A stretch of DNA of 54,472 nt from the NCBI GenBank assembly GCA_016926505.1, contig JAFGOM010000112.1, forward strand, positions 1 through 54,472, written 5' to 3'. Positions within the stretch are counted from its first letter, which is position 1. Each line of letters starts with the position of its first letter. This DNA comes from Methanospirillaceae archaeon. Lineage in GTDB: Archaea; Halobacteriota; Methanomicrobia; Methanomicrobiales; Methanospirillaceae. Below the pieces are notes generated by a model, which searched no databases, had not been told where the DNA came from, and saw nothing but the letters and a program-made list of their open reading frames with translations. Both the position numbers and the translations under genes were made by a program. Below are positions 39,340 to 47,779 of this stretch, piece by piece.

Positions 39340-39534
39340 ACAGGGAACCGGTGTGCCGGTTTCTATCACGGTCACCCTGGAGCGGGGAACAACTACGATA
39401 ATCATCAGGCAGGTTCCCGCTCAGGCATGTGATATCGGCAGGAGTATTTAAGTGAAGAAATTACCGATGCAGTTGAAAAGATTGCAAAACAAGATGCCAG
39501 GGCCGGAGTCCAGAGAGATATTAGAGAATATTAA
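39326..39534 (+). pseudogene. Frameshifted YgiT-type zinc-finger antitoxin
   Basis: ITVTLERGTTTIIIRQVPAQ is followed in a shifted frame by EYLSEEITDAVEKIAKQD, the C-terminal half of YgiT-type proteins. Both CxxC knuckles are damaged (the first by a frameshift after MRK/RCAN, the second reading CDIG). The start overlaps the DUF4258 remnant, as in intact pairs. Confidence 0.7.
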
Positions 39535-40183
39535 GCGGTCTGTGCATAGCTGAGGAGAAATTAAGCAGGATTGCCGAGATGGATACAGGTAATCAATCCA
39601 CATCTAATTCGCATAATGGGAAACCCTCCTTTTTTTAAATTTAAAGAATTCATGCCCTTCTACAATTTTAGAGAGATTATTGACGGTTTATCGCAATTAA
39701 TAAAAGAAACAAATATTTCCCCAGCTGTCTAAATTTATTGATCAAATCGGATTAAACGGTAAATTAATGATTTAAACCAATTCAGTTTTTTAGAAGGAGG
39801 AAAATCTCTGTTAATCAGGTCATACTATTCAGCATCAATAACCAGGATTACCATTATCACCATCCAAAGTGTGTTCAGTTGTGTGAAAAGAACATTACCG
39901 TTACGATACTGAAAGAGCGTAATAAAAAACACTTGATCAACCCTCCTGATTTTAGACAGAAACGTCGATTGAATAAGAAAATGCAATAGCGTGAAGATAT
40001 GGTCGGCCAGATACCAGATGCATCCTAGGGACTATTTCTGTGAGAGTCTGGTATGGTCCCGGGTAATGGAGTGAGACTGAGTTAGAAAAAATTCGATAAT
40101 CATAAATTTTAATATTCTGATTGGGAAAGAAAAAAAGTTCAAAAAGAACCCCGATTGCGTATAGGGATCTGAACTTTGTTATA
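39535..40183. other. Decayed DNA on the 3' side of tRNA-Arg
   Basis: There is no intact gene. Around 39830-39990 a frame (HHPKCVQLCEKNITVTILKE, NPPDFRQKRRLNKKMQ) reads like an old transposase or other basic protein but is interrupted by a stop. I cannot name it. The segment lies against the 3' end of tRNA-Arg, where elements often integrate. Confidence 0.3.
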
Positions 40184-40255
40184 TGCCCTGGCCGGGACTT
40201 GAACCCGGGTCGAAAGCTCCGGAGGCTTCCAGGATATCCTCTACCCTACCAGGGC
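40184..40255 (-). tRNA. tRNA-Arg, anticodon CCG
   Basis: On the minus strand the gene begins at 40255 with acceptor GCCCTGG, pairing with CCAGGGC at 40191-40185; discriminator A is at 40184. The D stem is GGGT/ATCC. The anticodon stem GAAGC/GCTTT encloses loop CTCCGGA, giving anticodon CCG (codon CGG). The T arm CCGGG-TTCAAGT-CCCGG is perfect. No CCA is encoded and there is no intron. Confidence 0.9.
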
Positions 40256-40302
40256 GCCTTATACTATTCGTCATTGGATAATATAAATAACAGGGTTGGG
40301 TT

Positions 40303-41340
40303 TTACCGGGATCCAATATGATAGTGGTGCCATATTTTACAGGCGCCTTCATGGCTGACCATGCATGGTCCGACCGGGGTTCTTGGGGTGCATACCTTGT
40401 CAAACAGTTTGCAGTCGGTCGGCTCTGCGATCCCCCGGAGTACCCGGTCGCAGATACAGGCAGAATGCTTGGTGACATGGGCAAACACGATTCCGAACTT
40501 TTTCTGGGCATCGTATGTTGCAAATGGTTCACGGAGCCGGAGTCCTGAACCCGGGATCACCGGAAATCCCCGCCACTCGACATCACAGGGTTCAAATACC
40601 TGATTCATCATGTTCCGTGCCTTTGGATTGCCGTCTTCCTGTACCGCCCGCGGATATGCATTATCGACCCGTGCAACCCCGTCCCGTACCTGGGTTGCGA
40701 GCATGAGAAGTCCGAGCAGGATATCATCAGCCTCAAAGCCGGCAACCGCCTGAGGCACCGGGAATTGTTTGTAATCAGAAAGGCCGGCGATGACAAGAAC
40801 GTGTCCGGGAAGCAGGAACCCGTCAAGGTTAGCCTCTCCCTGGGAGAGGAGCCAGGTCATTGCCGGGGGGATAATGCGGTGACAGGAGAGGATGGAGAAG
40901 TTTGCAGGGGGGTTTGCAAGGATAGCAGCGGCAACGGTAGGAGCGGTCGTCTCAAACCCGACTGATATAAAAACTACCTCTTTGTCGGTCTTCCGGGCAA
41001 TCTCCACTGCCTGTGCAACACCCTGCACAACCCGGACGTCTCCGCCTGAACTCTCAAGGGAACCTTTTGATCCGGGAACCCGAAGGAGATCGCCATAGGT
41101 GGCAACAATGCATCCCCGGTCTGCGAGGTCGATTGCCGCATCTATCTCACCCTGCGGCGTGATGCAGACCGGACACCCGGGACCCATGACAATCCTGAAA
41201 TTTTTCGGGAGCAGACTCCGGAGCCCGGTCCGGGCAATGGCAGCCTCGTGAGTTCCGCAAACATGCATAAAGGTGACAGGTCTGCCGATCTGTTCCGTTA
41301 TCTCTCCCAGTTTCTCTGCTATCTCGTTTTTGGCTGCCAT
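40303..41340 (-). CDS. hypD: Hydrogenase formation protein HypD
   Basis: The 345-aa protein matches HypD along its whole length: FMHVCGTHEAAIARTGLRSLL is the N-terminal cysteine motif, then GPGCPVCITPQGEIDAAI, FISVGFETTAPT and LPGHVLVIAG, and the C-terminal [4Fe-4S] cysteines in HSACICDRVLRG, DCKLFDKVCTP and GPCMVSHEGAC. With HypC it assembles and carries the Fe(CN)2CO unit of [NiFe] hydrogenases. hypC is about 34 kb away in this window. No other hyp gene is next to it. Confidence 0.95.
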   Translation of the reverse strand: MAAKNEIAEKLGEITEQIGRPVTFMHVCGTHEAAIARTGLRSLLPKNFRIVMGPGCPVCITPQGEIDAAIDLADRGCIVATYGDLLRVPGSKGSLESSGGDVRVVQGVAQAVEIARKTDKEVVFISVGFETTAPTVAAAILANPPANFSILSCHRIIPPAMTWLLSQGEANLDGFLLPGHVLVIAGLSDYKQFPVPQAVAGFEADDILLGLLMLATQVRDGVARVDNAYPRAVQEDGNPKARNMMNQVFEPCDVEWRGFPVIPGSGLRLREPFATYDAQKKFGIVFAHVTKHSACICDRVLRGIAEPTDCKLFDKVCTPRTPVGPCMVSHEGACKIWHHYHIGSR

Positions 41341-41350
41341 AAAAATTCAT

Positions 41351-41361
41351 AGCTTATAAAC
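41351..41361 (+). promoter_or_regulatory. TATA box for the MscS-like gene
   Basis: AGCTTATAAAC is centred about 27 bases before the ATG at 41385, predicting a leaderless mRNA. The gap to the divergent hypD is only 44 bases, so the two promoters must overlap. The element is nearly palindromic but lies too close to the hypD start to serve it in the usual way. Confidence 0.5.
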
Positions 41362-41384
41362 ATTAGAGAGACAAAAACCTGACT

Positions 41385-42410
41385 ATGGATTTTGTACTGA
41401 TAGAGGCGATTGTCGTCTTAGCGGTTGGGTTCGCTCTTGCTGCTATCCTCTGTTTTTTTTATCGCCGTCTGAAATCGCGGGCAGAAGAGACGCCCTATCA
41501 GATCGATGAGATAATCCTTGAGGCTGTCGGCCCCCCGCTTATCGTCACGATTCTCATCATTACGATATATATCTCGGCCGGCCTGTTTGTAATTCCTGAA
41601 AAATACCAATGGATTCTTTCGAGTTCCTACCTTGATGTAGTATACATCATTATCGGCTCGTGGGTTGTTGCATCGTTTTTAAAAGATATCCTGGCTGTGT
41701 ATGAAAAACGGAAGGCAATAGAGCGTGAAGATCGGTCTGGAGATAAATTAATCCATTTCCTCACACTTTCTATCAGATATATCGTCTGGGCAATCGGGTT
41801 TTTACTCATTCTTAGAACGCTTCATATTGACATTACCCCGATCCTGGCCGGTGCAGGTCTTGCATCAATCGTTCTGGGTCTCGCTGCACAGGATATTCTT
41901 GCGAATTTTTTCGGGGGGTTTATGATTGCCGCAGATCAACCGTTCCGGACTGGTGATCGTATTCTTATCGAGGGATATCTCGGGGATGTCGTCAGTATCG
42001 GGCCCCGCAGTACCCGCATTAAGACTCTTGATTTCCAGATCGTCACGATCCCGAACAAGATTCTTACCGAGAATATCCTCACGAATTATGCCGAGCCTGA
42101 TATCAAGTTAAAGGTACGAATACCGATCGGAGTCGCGTACGGGACCGATGTTACACGGGTAAAAGGGATCCTGATGGAGATCGCCAGAGAAGGGATAAAA
42201 GAAGGAATTATTATCCCATATCCTGCGCCTTCTGTTTATTTCCTGGAATTTGCTGATTCAAGTCTGAACTTCATGCTTCTTGTATGGACAGATGATTACA
42301 GCATGGCATGGGATGTTCAGGACTATATTAATACCCGGATAGATGTTGTCTTTAAAAAAGAAGGGATTGAAATTCCGTTTCCGCAGCGGGTGGTACATCT
42401 TGAGAAATGA
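41385..42410 (+). CDS. MscS-family mechanosensitive channel
   Basis: The 341-aa protein has about four membrane helices followed by the MscS pore helix and beta domain: GAGLASIVLGLAAQDILANF is the TM3 pore segment, then GDRILIEGYLGDVVSIGPRS and TIPNKIL of the beta domain, and an alpha/beta C-terminus. It opens under membrane tension to release solutes in hypo-osmotic shock, which complements the osmolyte genes at 12-15 kb. The gene is divergent from hypD and followed by tRNA-Thr. Confidence 0.93.
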   Translation: MDFVLIEAIVVLAVGFALAAILCFFYRRLKSRAEETPYQIDEIILEAVGPPLIVTILIITIYISAGLFVIPEKYQWILSSSYLDVVYIIIGSWVVASFLKDILAVYEKRKAIEREDRSGDKLIHFLTLSIRYIVWAIGFLLILRTLHIDITPILAGAGLASIVLGLAAQDILANFFGGFMIAADQPFRTGDRILIEGYLGDVVSIGPRSTRIKTLDFQIVTIPNKILTENILTNYAEPDIKLKVRIPIGVAYGTDVTRVKGILMEIAREGIKEGIIIPYPAPSVYFLEFADSSLNFMLLVWTDDYSMAWDVQDYINTRIDVVFKKEGIEIPFPQRVVHLEK

Positions 42411-42484
42411 TACTATCTTTTTTATCCCGAGGTTTAACTCCGTAATTCTTTTATGGGTTGCAGGTATACGTAATAAAGCACATT

Positions 42485-42557
42485 GCCTCAGTGGCTCAGC
42501 CGGCAGAGCGCGTCCTTGGTAAGGACGAGGTCGCGAGTTCAAATCTCGCCTGAGGCT
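42485..42557 (+). tRNA. tRNA-Thr, anticodon GGT
   Basis: Acceptor GCCTCAG (42485-42491) pairs with CTGAGGC (42550-42556); the discriminator is T at 42557. The D arm is GCTC...GAGC. The anticodon stem CGTCC/GGACG encloses TTGGTAA, giving anticodon GGT (codon ACC). The T arm GCGAG-TTCAAAT-CTCGC is intact. CCA is not encoded. An integrase remnant starts 64 bases downstream. Confidence 0.95.
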
Positions 42558-42620
42558 TCCCGTGTTGGATTACAAAGCCTAAGAACACGTTTATGTAGGG
42601 TTGGTGGCAGATGAAAGATC

Positions 42621-43298
42621 ATGCCTTCACCTTCACTGAACTATTTCTACGGCGGTGCTTCGCCGGGGCTCCGGGTACAGAAGTTATTAGATGCTTGTGT
42701 TTGCTCGGAAGGTTATGTCTCCTATACAGACAGTGATCGTCGGTTCGTTGCAGCCTATATTCACGAGAAATTAATTTCTGGTGAAATAGGGGACCGACGA
42801 TCTTTAAAAATTGTCCAGACTCTCTGTCGATTCAGATTATATCTGGAGTGCGAATACAAGAATTGCACTATCTTAGATTATAAAAACGCAATCGGCAACC
42901 TGTTTTCAAAAGGTTCATTCAAAACCAAAGAGTCCCTTTCATCTCATGCCATCGCAGATTATGTCACCATCACTAAGGGATTTTTCCGATGGATGATTGA
43001 TAATGAATCCGCTGCGATAACCGAGTCACAACTGCAAAAGATCAAGGTGCCAAAACGAACGAAAAAGCAATTGTTAAAGCCTTCAGATCTCCTCACACCA
43101 GATGAGATCATTACATTTCTCGAATGCTGCTCCAATTCCCGGGACCGTGCCTTATTTTCCCTCATGTACGAAGGGGGTTTTAGGATCGGAGAGATTGGAA
43201 CATTGCGATGGGGTGATCTCAATTTTGATAAATACGGCATTCAGATCTTTATAGATAATTCCCCTCCAGATATTACAGAGGAGACTATACCTGATTAA
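42621..43298 (+). pseudogene. Tyrosine integrase truncated after the first catalytic Arg
   Basis: The 225-aa product has the N-terminal SAM-like core-binding domain (residues about 35-135; FRLYLECEYKNCTILDYKNAIG) and the start of a tyrosine-recombinase catalytic domain (LLTPDEIITFLECC, then SLMYEGGFRIGEIGTLRWGDL with the first catalytic Arg). The remaining motifs, HxxR and the nucleophile Tyr, are absent; the frame ends in an unrelated tail that overlaps the 3' end of hicA. It is therefore inactive. Its place just 3' of tRNA-Thr fits the integrase of an element inserted at that tRNA. Confidence 0.8.
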
Positions 43299-43476
43299 GC
43301 AGGGAGATAAATTCATCTTTTTCAATACCAATATCATGTATAATTGCCATGAGAAGTCCCCTTTGAATATCTTCGTCGCTATGAATGGGAACAACGGTTG
43401 TTCTTCCATCCGGATGCTGCATAATGAGATGGCTTCCCCGTTGACGTTTTAATACAAACCCAAGATGAGTCAGCAC
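43285..43476 (-). CDS. hicA: HicA-type mRNA interferase toxin, N-terminally short
   Basis: The frame encodes LTHLGFVLKRQRGSHLIMQH with the catalytic His of the HicA double-stranded-RNA-binding-like fold (GSHLIMQHPDGRTTVVPIH). The only good start is a GTG at 43476, which gives 63 aa and omits the usual first helix. Open codons upstream (LIRKKAVRV) supply part of it but have no standard start before a stop. The gene may be damaged or use an unusual start. It follows its antitoxin hicB on the same strand. Confidence 0.7.
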   Translation of the reverse strand: MLTHLGFVLKRQRGSHLIMQHPDGRTTVVPIHSDEDIQRGLLMAIIHDIGIEKDEFISLLNQV

Positions 43477-43496
43477 ACGGACGGCCTTTTTTCGGA

Positions 43497-43715
43497 TCAG
43501 CAGGTTTCAACGTCAACGATCTGAACTCCTACAAACGAACGAAGTTCTTCTAATGGAGGTGTGCCATTAACATCAAGATATAATAAAATTGCTTCACGAA
43601 TCCTGCAAAAAAGATCATCAATGTTTTGAGCCTGTGTATGACATCCTGGAAGAGATGGCACTGTCGCAATAAACCATCCTCCTTCATCTTTTTCAATAAT
43701 GATATTAAACTGCAT
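43497..43715 (-). CDS. hicB: HicB-type antitoxin
   Basis: The 72-aa product (start ATG 43715; a TTG at 43727 also exists) is the partial RNase-H-like HicB fold: MQFNIIIEKDEGGWFIATVP, then LPGCHTQAQNIDDLFCRIREAI. No DNA-binding tail is attached, so another factor or the complex must regulate it. It precedes hicA, forming a HicBA toxin-antitoxin unit just inside the island bounded by tRNA-Thr. Confidence 0.85.
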   Translation of the reverse strand: MQFNIIIEKDEGGWFIATVPSLPGCHTQAQNIDDLFCRIREAILLYLDVNGTPPLEELRSFVGVQIVDVETC

Positions 43716-44229
43716 ATCACAACTCAACTACAGATTGGTCTTACTATTCTATCCATCTTCTTTCTCATGATAAATATACATTCCTGTATCATCTGGTCAG
43801 CACCTCTGATATTTCCTACACAAGACCTGGTGAAACTGTGCATTATCTCAATTCAAAATAATCCCCATTTATGTATCTGAATCGGCTTTAATCGATTATT
43901 CAAAAACTTTATTCTCTCTTTGCATCGGGATAAATCGTAAAACAATCTCACCCCTGTGACCATCTCACCCCGACCCCCCGGCCCCTCCCCTCTCTCCCAA
44001 ACCAAGAAAGGGGAAGGGTAGCCTGCTCGCTCTCCGGCACGCCTGTGGCTAGGGTCGCACCCCGTCGCTTCGCTCCTCCGCAAACCTGCCGAAAGCAAAT
44101 GATCCCAATTGGTTGCCCGGGATATTTGAATACACGGCAGTGGGTTTTCCCTATTCATCACTCTTGTAATAGGAGGGTAAACCTATCGCCTGATCCATCA
44201 TCCTGGTTTATCATCGATCAGATAGGTAA
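43716..44229. other. Non-coding, partly GC-rich spacer
   Basis: There is no gene. From about 43950 to 44090 the DNA becomes GC-rich and pyrimidine-biased (CCCCGACCCCCCGGCCCC), unlike the AT-rich TA genes. It leads into repeat copy A. Confidence 0.35.
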
Positions 44230-44722
44230 GGTCCCGGCATGCAAGCATCCCGGTCCCGGCAACGCTCCTCTCTTTGAGGGTCAGTCAGGCTCGTTCCTCG
44301 CACGACTGCCCCTCTCATCAAACGCTCTCGTACATTGATAATGGCGTTTTTTATAATCCGCCTCGATAGTCACATCGCTGCAGTCGCAGGCTCCTTTCGC
44401 TCCCCCTCACCTGCGGTCCTTGTCTCAATCCGCTCCTCGCCTGAATCGTCGTGGGTTTGGAACCGGTCCCATTCACCGTCCGGCTTGCGGTGCTCATTCG
44501 TCTTGCAGTCCTCGTCGTCGGTGACCATCTCCCGTTCCAAAAATTGGAAAATTTATTGACATCGACAGGGCTTCTCTCTCCCTGCCGCTCATCGCGTCAG
44601 GCAGGAGAAACGGTCGGTTGACTCATCGGTTTATCTGACACAGGCAAAGGAATAATAAAAACCCGCCGCTGACCCGATCTTTGAGGGTCGGGACCGCGAC
44701 GGCAATCATGGCGGGTTACCAT
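44230..44722 (-). repeat. Island repeat, copy A (minus orientation)
   Basis: Read on the minus strand, this copy contains in order: a terminator-like hairpin (44717-44660), a palindrome (44609-44572), and the GC-rich core from about 44555 to 44230. The core holds blocks such as GACGAATGAGCACCGCAAGC, GCGAAAGGAGCCTGCGACTG and ACGAGAGCGTTTGATGAG. The same blocks occur in copies B, C and D. It lies between the two HicBA units. Confidence 0.85.
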
Positions 44723-45010
44723 TAAACCGTTGCCTGACCCCATTTTATGTTGCTAGCGGTTTTCCTCTGCACGGTAACCGGCATTGAAACATTCAGGGCC
44801 GGGTTCCCGCTTCAAGCAATCGTGGTTGTTTCACCGGGGCCGGAGGTCTGACCGGCAGCCGGTTTACCTGGCTGACTCGAAAGAGGCAGGCAGAGTAAAC
44901 CTGCTGTCGTTATGCGACAACACCCTATTTTTAAATTTAAATGTAAAATCATAAGGAACTTTTATGTTATAGTGAAAGATATTATTACAAAATAAGGGAG
45001 AGAAAAAGGT
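44723..45010. other. Spacer upstream of second HicBA
   Basis: No gene is visible. The right part is AT-rich with TTTAAATTTAAAT near 44930 and probably carries the promoter of the second hicBA pair. The left part shares short blocks (GCCGGTTACCGT, GTCAGGCAA) with the DNA left of copy D. Confidence 0.3.
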
Positions 45011-45232
45011 ATGCAAAAACAGTTGACAGCCATTATTGAAAAAGAAGGTGATGGCTATGTTTCATTCTGCCCGGAATATGACATTGCAAGCCAGGGCAGA
45101 ACAGTAGAAGAAGCCCGTAATAACCTCCATGAAGCTTTGGAGCTCTTTTTTGAAACAGCTTCCCCACAGGAGATTCAGTCACGGTTCCACGGAGAAATTT
45201 ACATCACACGGATGGATGTTGCCTTTGGCTAA
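45011..45232 (+). CDS. hicB: HicB-type antitoxin, second copy
   Basis: The 73-aa protein (LTAIIEKEGDGYVSFCPEYD, then GRTVEEARNNLHEALELFF) is a short HicB fold without a DNA-binding tail. It is preceded by GGGAGAGAAAAAG as a ribosome-binding site. It differs strongly from the first HicB (43497-43715), so this is an independent acquisition, not a recent duplicate. It overlaps the downstream hicA. Confidence 0.87.
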   Translation: MQKQLTAIIEKEGDGYVSFCPEYDIASQGRTVEEARNNLHEALELFFETASPQEIQSRFHGEIYITRMDVAFG

Positions 45233-45443
45233 ACTCCGTGTATTATCGGGAAACGAAGTCTGTAATATTCTCTTTAAACATGGTTTTTCAGAGGTCAGAC
45301 GGAAGGGAAACCATATAATTATGCAGAAAAATACCCCTGGTTCAACAATTACCGTTCCTGTTCCAAACCATAATGAAATTCGTAGTGGCACATTACAATC
45401 AATTATACGACAGTCTGGAATTCCCAGGACTGAATTTGAGTGA
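45216..45443 (+). CDS. hicA: HicA-type mRNA interferase toxin, second copy
   Basis: The start is either the ATG at 45216 (MLPLAKLRVLSGNEVC) or the TTG at 45225 (MAKLRVLSG); both overlap the hicB stop. The domain is complete: SGNEVCNILFKHGFSEVRRK, the catalytic GNHIIMQK with His, and ITVPVPNHNEIRSGTLQSII. It is expected to cleave mRNA when HicB is lost. A much longer upstream extension in this frame is not real because it lies inside hicB. Confidence 0.87.
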   Translation: MLPLAKLRVLSGNEVCNILFKHGFSEVRRKGNHIIMQKNTPGSTITVPVPNHNEIRSGTLQSIIRQSGIPRTEFE

Positions 45444-45540
45444 TATTTTGGCAGAAATGTACCACATATTTTCCAGAGAGTAGAATAAAAATAATAAGAG
45501 TGTGTCTGACTCTAAAATTTTAGTGGGCATTTACATCATT

Positions 45541-45750
45541 TCATAGGAATCCCTAAATTATCATTATTTTTCCGATTTATCCAGTCAAGAAAATTAAAAG
45601 CCAAATCTTGCCCTAATTTCGTTAATTTAGGGGAATGTTTATTCATTAAATCCTTCATTGGAAGGTTTTTGGAAGCGATACGGGCAGAAGTAAAGCTTTT
45701 ATTGCTATCTGTAGAGAAATATAGGATTTGAACTCTCTAATTTCCAGATA
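45541..45750 (-). pseudogene. C-terminal remnant of an unknown gene
   Basis: A minus-strand frame without a start codon runs for about 65 codons to a stop at 45541-45543. It reads like genuine protein (ILYFSTDSNKSFTSARIASK, then LMNKHSPKLTKLGQDLAFNF). I do not recognise the family. It looks like the tail of a gene lost by deletion. Confidence 0.35.
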
Positions 45751-45885
45751 AGAACTATCTGAATTGATAGTTACTCAAGTGCCCATCACTATTGACATTT
45801 TATATGAGGTAGTGTGTTACAGGATAGGCACCTGAAAGTAAAAACAAGAATTGTCTTTTGGAATTATCTAAATCTGGAAATTACT

Positions 45886-46728
45886 ATGCAGATATCCAAT
45901 CTCTTAAAAACTATTACTAAACCGGCACTCTACGAACCTGGCAATGCAAGCATGTGGGAAGATGATCATATTTCCCATCACCTGCTTCAACTTCATCTGA
46001 ATCAGAACTGCGATGCAGCTAGCAGAAAACGAGTTACTATTGAAAAAACAGTCCAGTGGATTGAGAAACATCTAGACACCAAGCAGAAATCCATCCTTGA
46101 CCTTGGGTGCGGACCTGGTTTATACTGTGAACTCCTAGCAGAACACGGATATCAAGTGACAGGCGTAGATTTTTCGAAACGCTCTATCGACTATGCCCGC
46201 CAGAGTGGCTCCCATAAGGGATTGCTGATCGAATATATTCAGAGCAATTATCTTGATCTCACCTTTGAGAACCTGTTTGACCTGATAATAATAATATTCT
46301 GTGATTTTGATGTTCTCGTTCCGCATGATCGAACCAGGTTACTGAAAAATATCTTTCGTGCATTAAAACCAGGGGGATTGTTCATATTCGATACCCTCAA
46401 TCCTAAAGCACCCGCCGTCATGGCCATTTCTGGTAAATCCTGGGAAATGGTAGAGGACGGTTTCTGGAAAAAGGGGACATGTCTTGTCCTATCTGAGACG
46501 TTTCATTATGAGGAGGCGAATGTCATACTCCAACAACATGTTGTCTGCTCAGAACCGGATCAGTATCAGGTATATCGTTTCTGGACCCATTATTACCAGC
46601 GTAACAGTATCGTTTCCATCCTTATTGAGGGGGGATTTTCTGTAGAAGACACCTGTGATGACTTGTTACCAGATGATGGTTCGGGAACACATGATATGGT
46701 TACCTTCTATGTAGCACGAAAAATGTAA
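45886..46728 (+). CDS. Class I SAM-dependent methyltransferase
   Basis: The ATG at 45886 (MQISNLLKTITKPALYEPGN) is preferred to an upstream non-ATG start at 45814. The 280-aa enzyme has motif I ILDLGCGPGLYCELL, the acidic loop after strand 2 (VTGVDFSKRSIDYAR) and post-motif LKPGGLFIFDTLNP. It belongs to the Methyltransf_11/25 group acting on small molecules or lipids. It lies among TA modules, so it may be passenger cargo or a modification enzyme. No restriction enzyme is adjacent and no DNA-methyltransferase catalytic motif (PC or DPPY) is present. Confidence 0.85.
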   Translation: MQISNLLKTITKPALYEPGNASMWEDDHISHHLLQLHLNQNCDAASRKRVTIEKTVQWIEKHLDTKQKSILDLGCGPGLYCELLAEHGYQVTGVDFSKRSIDYARQSGSHKGLLIEYIQSNYLDLTFENLFDLIIIIFCDFDVLVPHDRTRLLKNIFRALKPGGLFIFDTLNPKAPAVMAISGKSWEMVEDGFWKKGTCLVLSETFHYEEANVILQQHVVCSEPDQYQVYRFWTHYYQRNSIVSILIEGGFSVEDTCDDLLPDDGSGTHDMVTFYVARKM

Positions 46729-46972
46729 ATTGTGATACTATTTTCCTTTTTTTTTTAATCGGGATTTAAAACCCAATCCTTTAACTCGAACGCTAATATC
46801 TGACATTAGATTACAGGGGTAATGCTACACTCCTCACACACCGCTTCCCTCCAGTTCTTCGTTACAGTCCTCACTTTGTTACAGTCGTTCCTTTTCTATC
46901 TCCGTTACGGTCCTCACTCATCGATGGACTGTTCGTCGCTCCAGCTCCTAATGGTGTTATAATAACGGCATC
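46729..46972. other. Spacer with short internal repeats
   Basis: There is no gene. Around 46860-46920 the element GTTAC(A/G)GTC recurs three times, twice followed by CTCACT. It borders the palindrome of repeat copy B. Confidence 0.35.
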
Positions 46973-47345
46973 AGGCTTCTCTCTCCCTGCCGTTCATCGT
47001 GTCAGGTAGGAGAAGCCTGTCGGTGTCAATACTATTCGTATTTTTGGAGCGGGAGATGGTCACCGACGACGAGGACTGCAAGACGAATGAGCACCGCAAG
47101 CCGGAGGGCGTTTGGGACCGGCTCCGGACCCACGACGATTCAGGCGAGGAGCGGAGGTGAGGGAGAGCGAAAGGAGCCTGCGACTGCAGCGATGTGACTA
47201 TCGAGGCGGACTAATCCTGATACCAGCCCGGTGCAATACGAGAGCGTTCAATGAGTGGGACGGGTTTGTGAGAAACGAACATACCCGGACCCGCGAAGAG
47301 AGGAGCATCACCGGGATAAGAAATGGAGCTTAACCGACTGCCTAT
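46973..47345 (+). repeat. Island repeat, copy B, with inverted palindrome
   Basis: The palindrome (46973-47018, arms AGGCTTCT/AGAAGCCT) has the loop GTTCATCGTGTCA. That is the reverse complement of the loop in copies A and D relative to the core. The core (47045-47340) follows in plus orientation and is close to identical to copy A for its first 120 bases. The terminator-like hairpin of A and D is missing here. Confidence 0.85.
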
Positions 47346-47572
47346 CTTTGTTCATCATGAAAGAGAATGGCATAAAAACCATTTTGTGATTAAGTGACCA
47401 ACTCCCGGCATATCAGAAAGAAATAGGATCGGATAGATTTCCCCCTTGAGATAACATAATCATGCATCTCTGGATATGCGTTTAAAGAGAGATGAGAACT
47501 TTGGTTCATAAGGATTGTTGATGCTGGCAACTATCAAAAAATAGTAATACTCACCAATGGATAATACGTTAC
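47346..47572. other. Spacer upstream of the RelE pair
   Basis: AT-rich DNA with no gene. It presumably holds the promoter of the following toxin-antitoxin pair. Confidence 0.3.
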
Positions 47573-47779
47573 ATGACTACTGAATCTGTTTCTATAGAAA
47601 ATCTTAAAATGGAGATTGATATCCTGAAAAAGGAAATTATGGATATTAAATCTAAATTGATCGATCCTGATTCCATATTGACTGAAGAGGACTATATATC
47701 TCTTCAAAAATACCGAAAGGAAAAGGAGAATGGATTATTGCTCTCTGAATCTGAAGTACGAAAAGGACTTGATCTTTAG
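47573..47779 (+). CDS. Small antitoxin partner of RelE
   Basis: The 68-aa protein is a charged helix (SIENLKMEIDILKKEIMDIK, predicted coiled coil) followed by YISLQKYRKEKE and a C-terminal LSESEVRKGLDL. Its stop is immediately followed by the ATG of the RelE-like toxin, the usual antitoxin-first layout. No ribbon-helix-helix or HTH is obvious, so how the pair is regulated is unclear. Similar short coiled-coil proteins accompany archaeal RelE toxins. Confidence 0.75.
   Translation: MTTESVSIENLKMEIDILKKEIMDIKSKLIDPDSILTEEDYISLQKYRKEKENGLLLSESEVRKGLDL

Noticed and set aside
40121..40321. 66-codon frame over tRNA-Arg
   Set aside because: It is a reading frame through the complement of the tRNA gene and not a protein gene.
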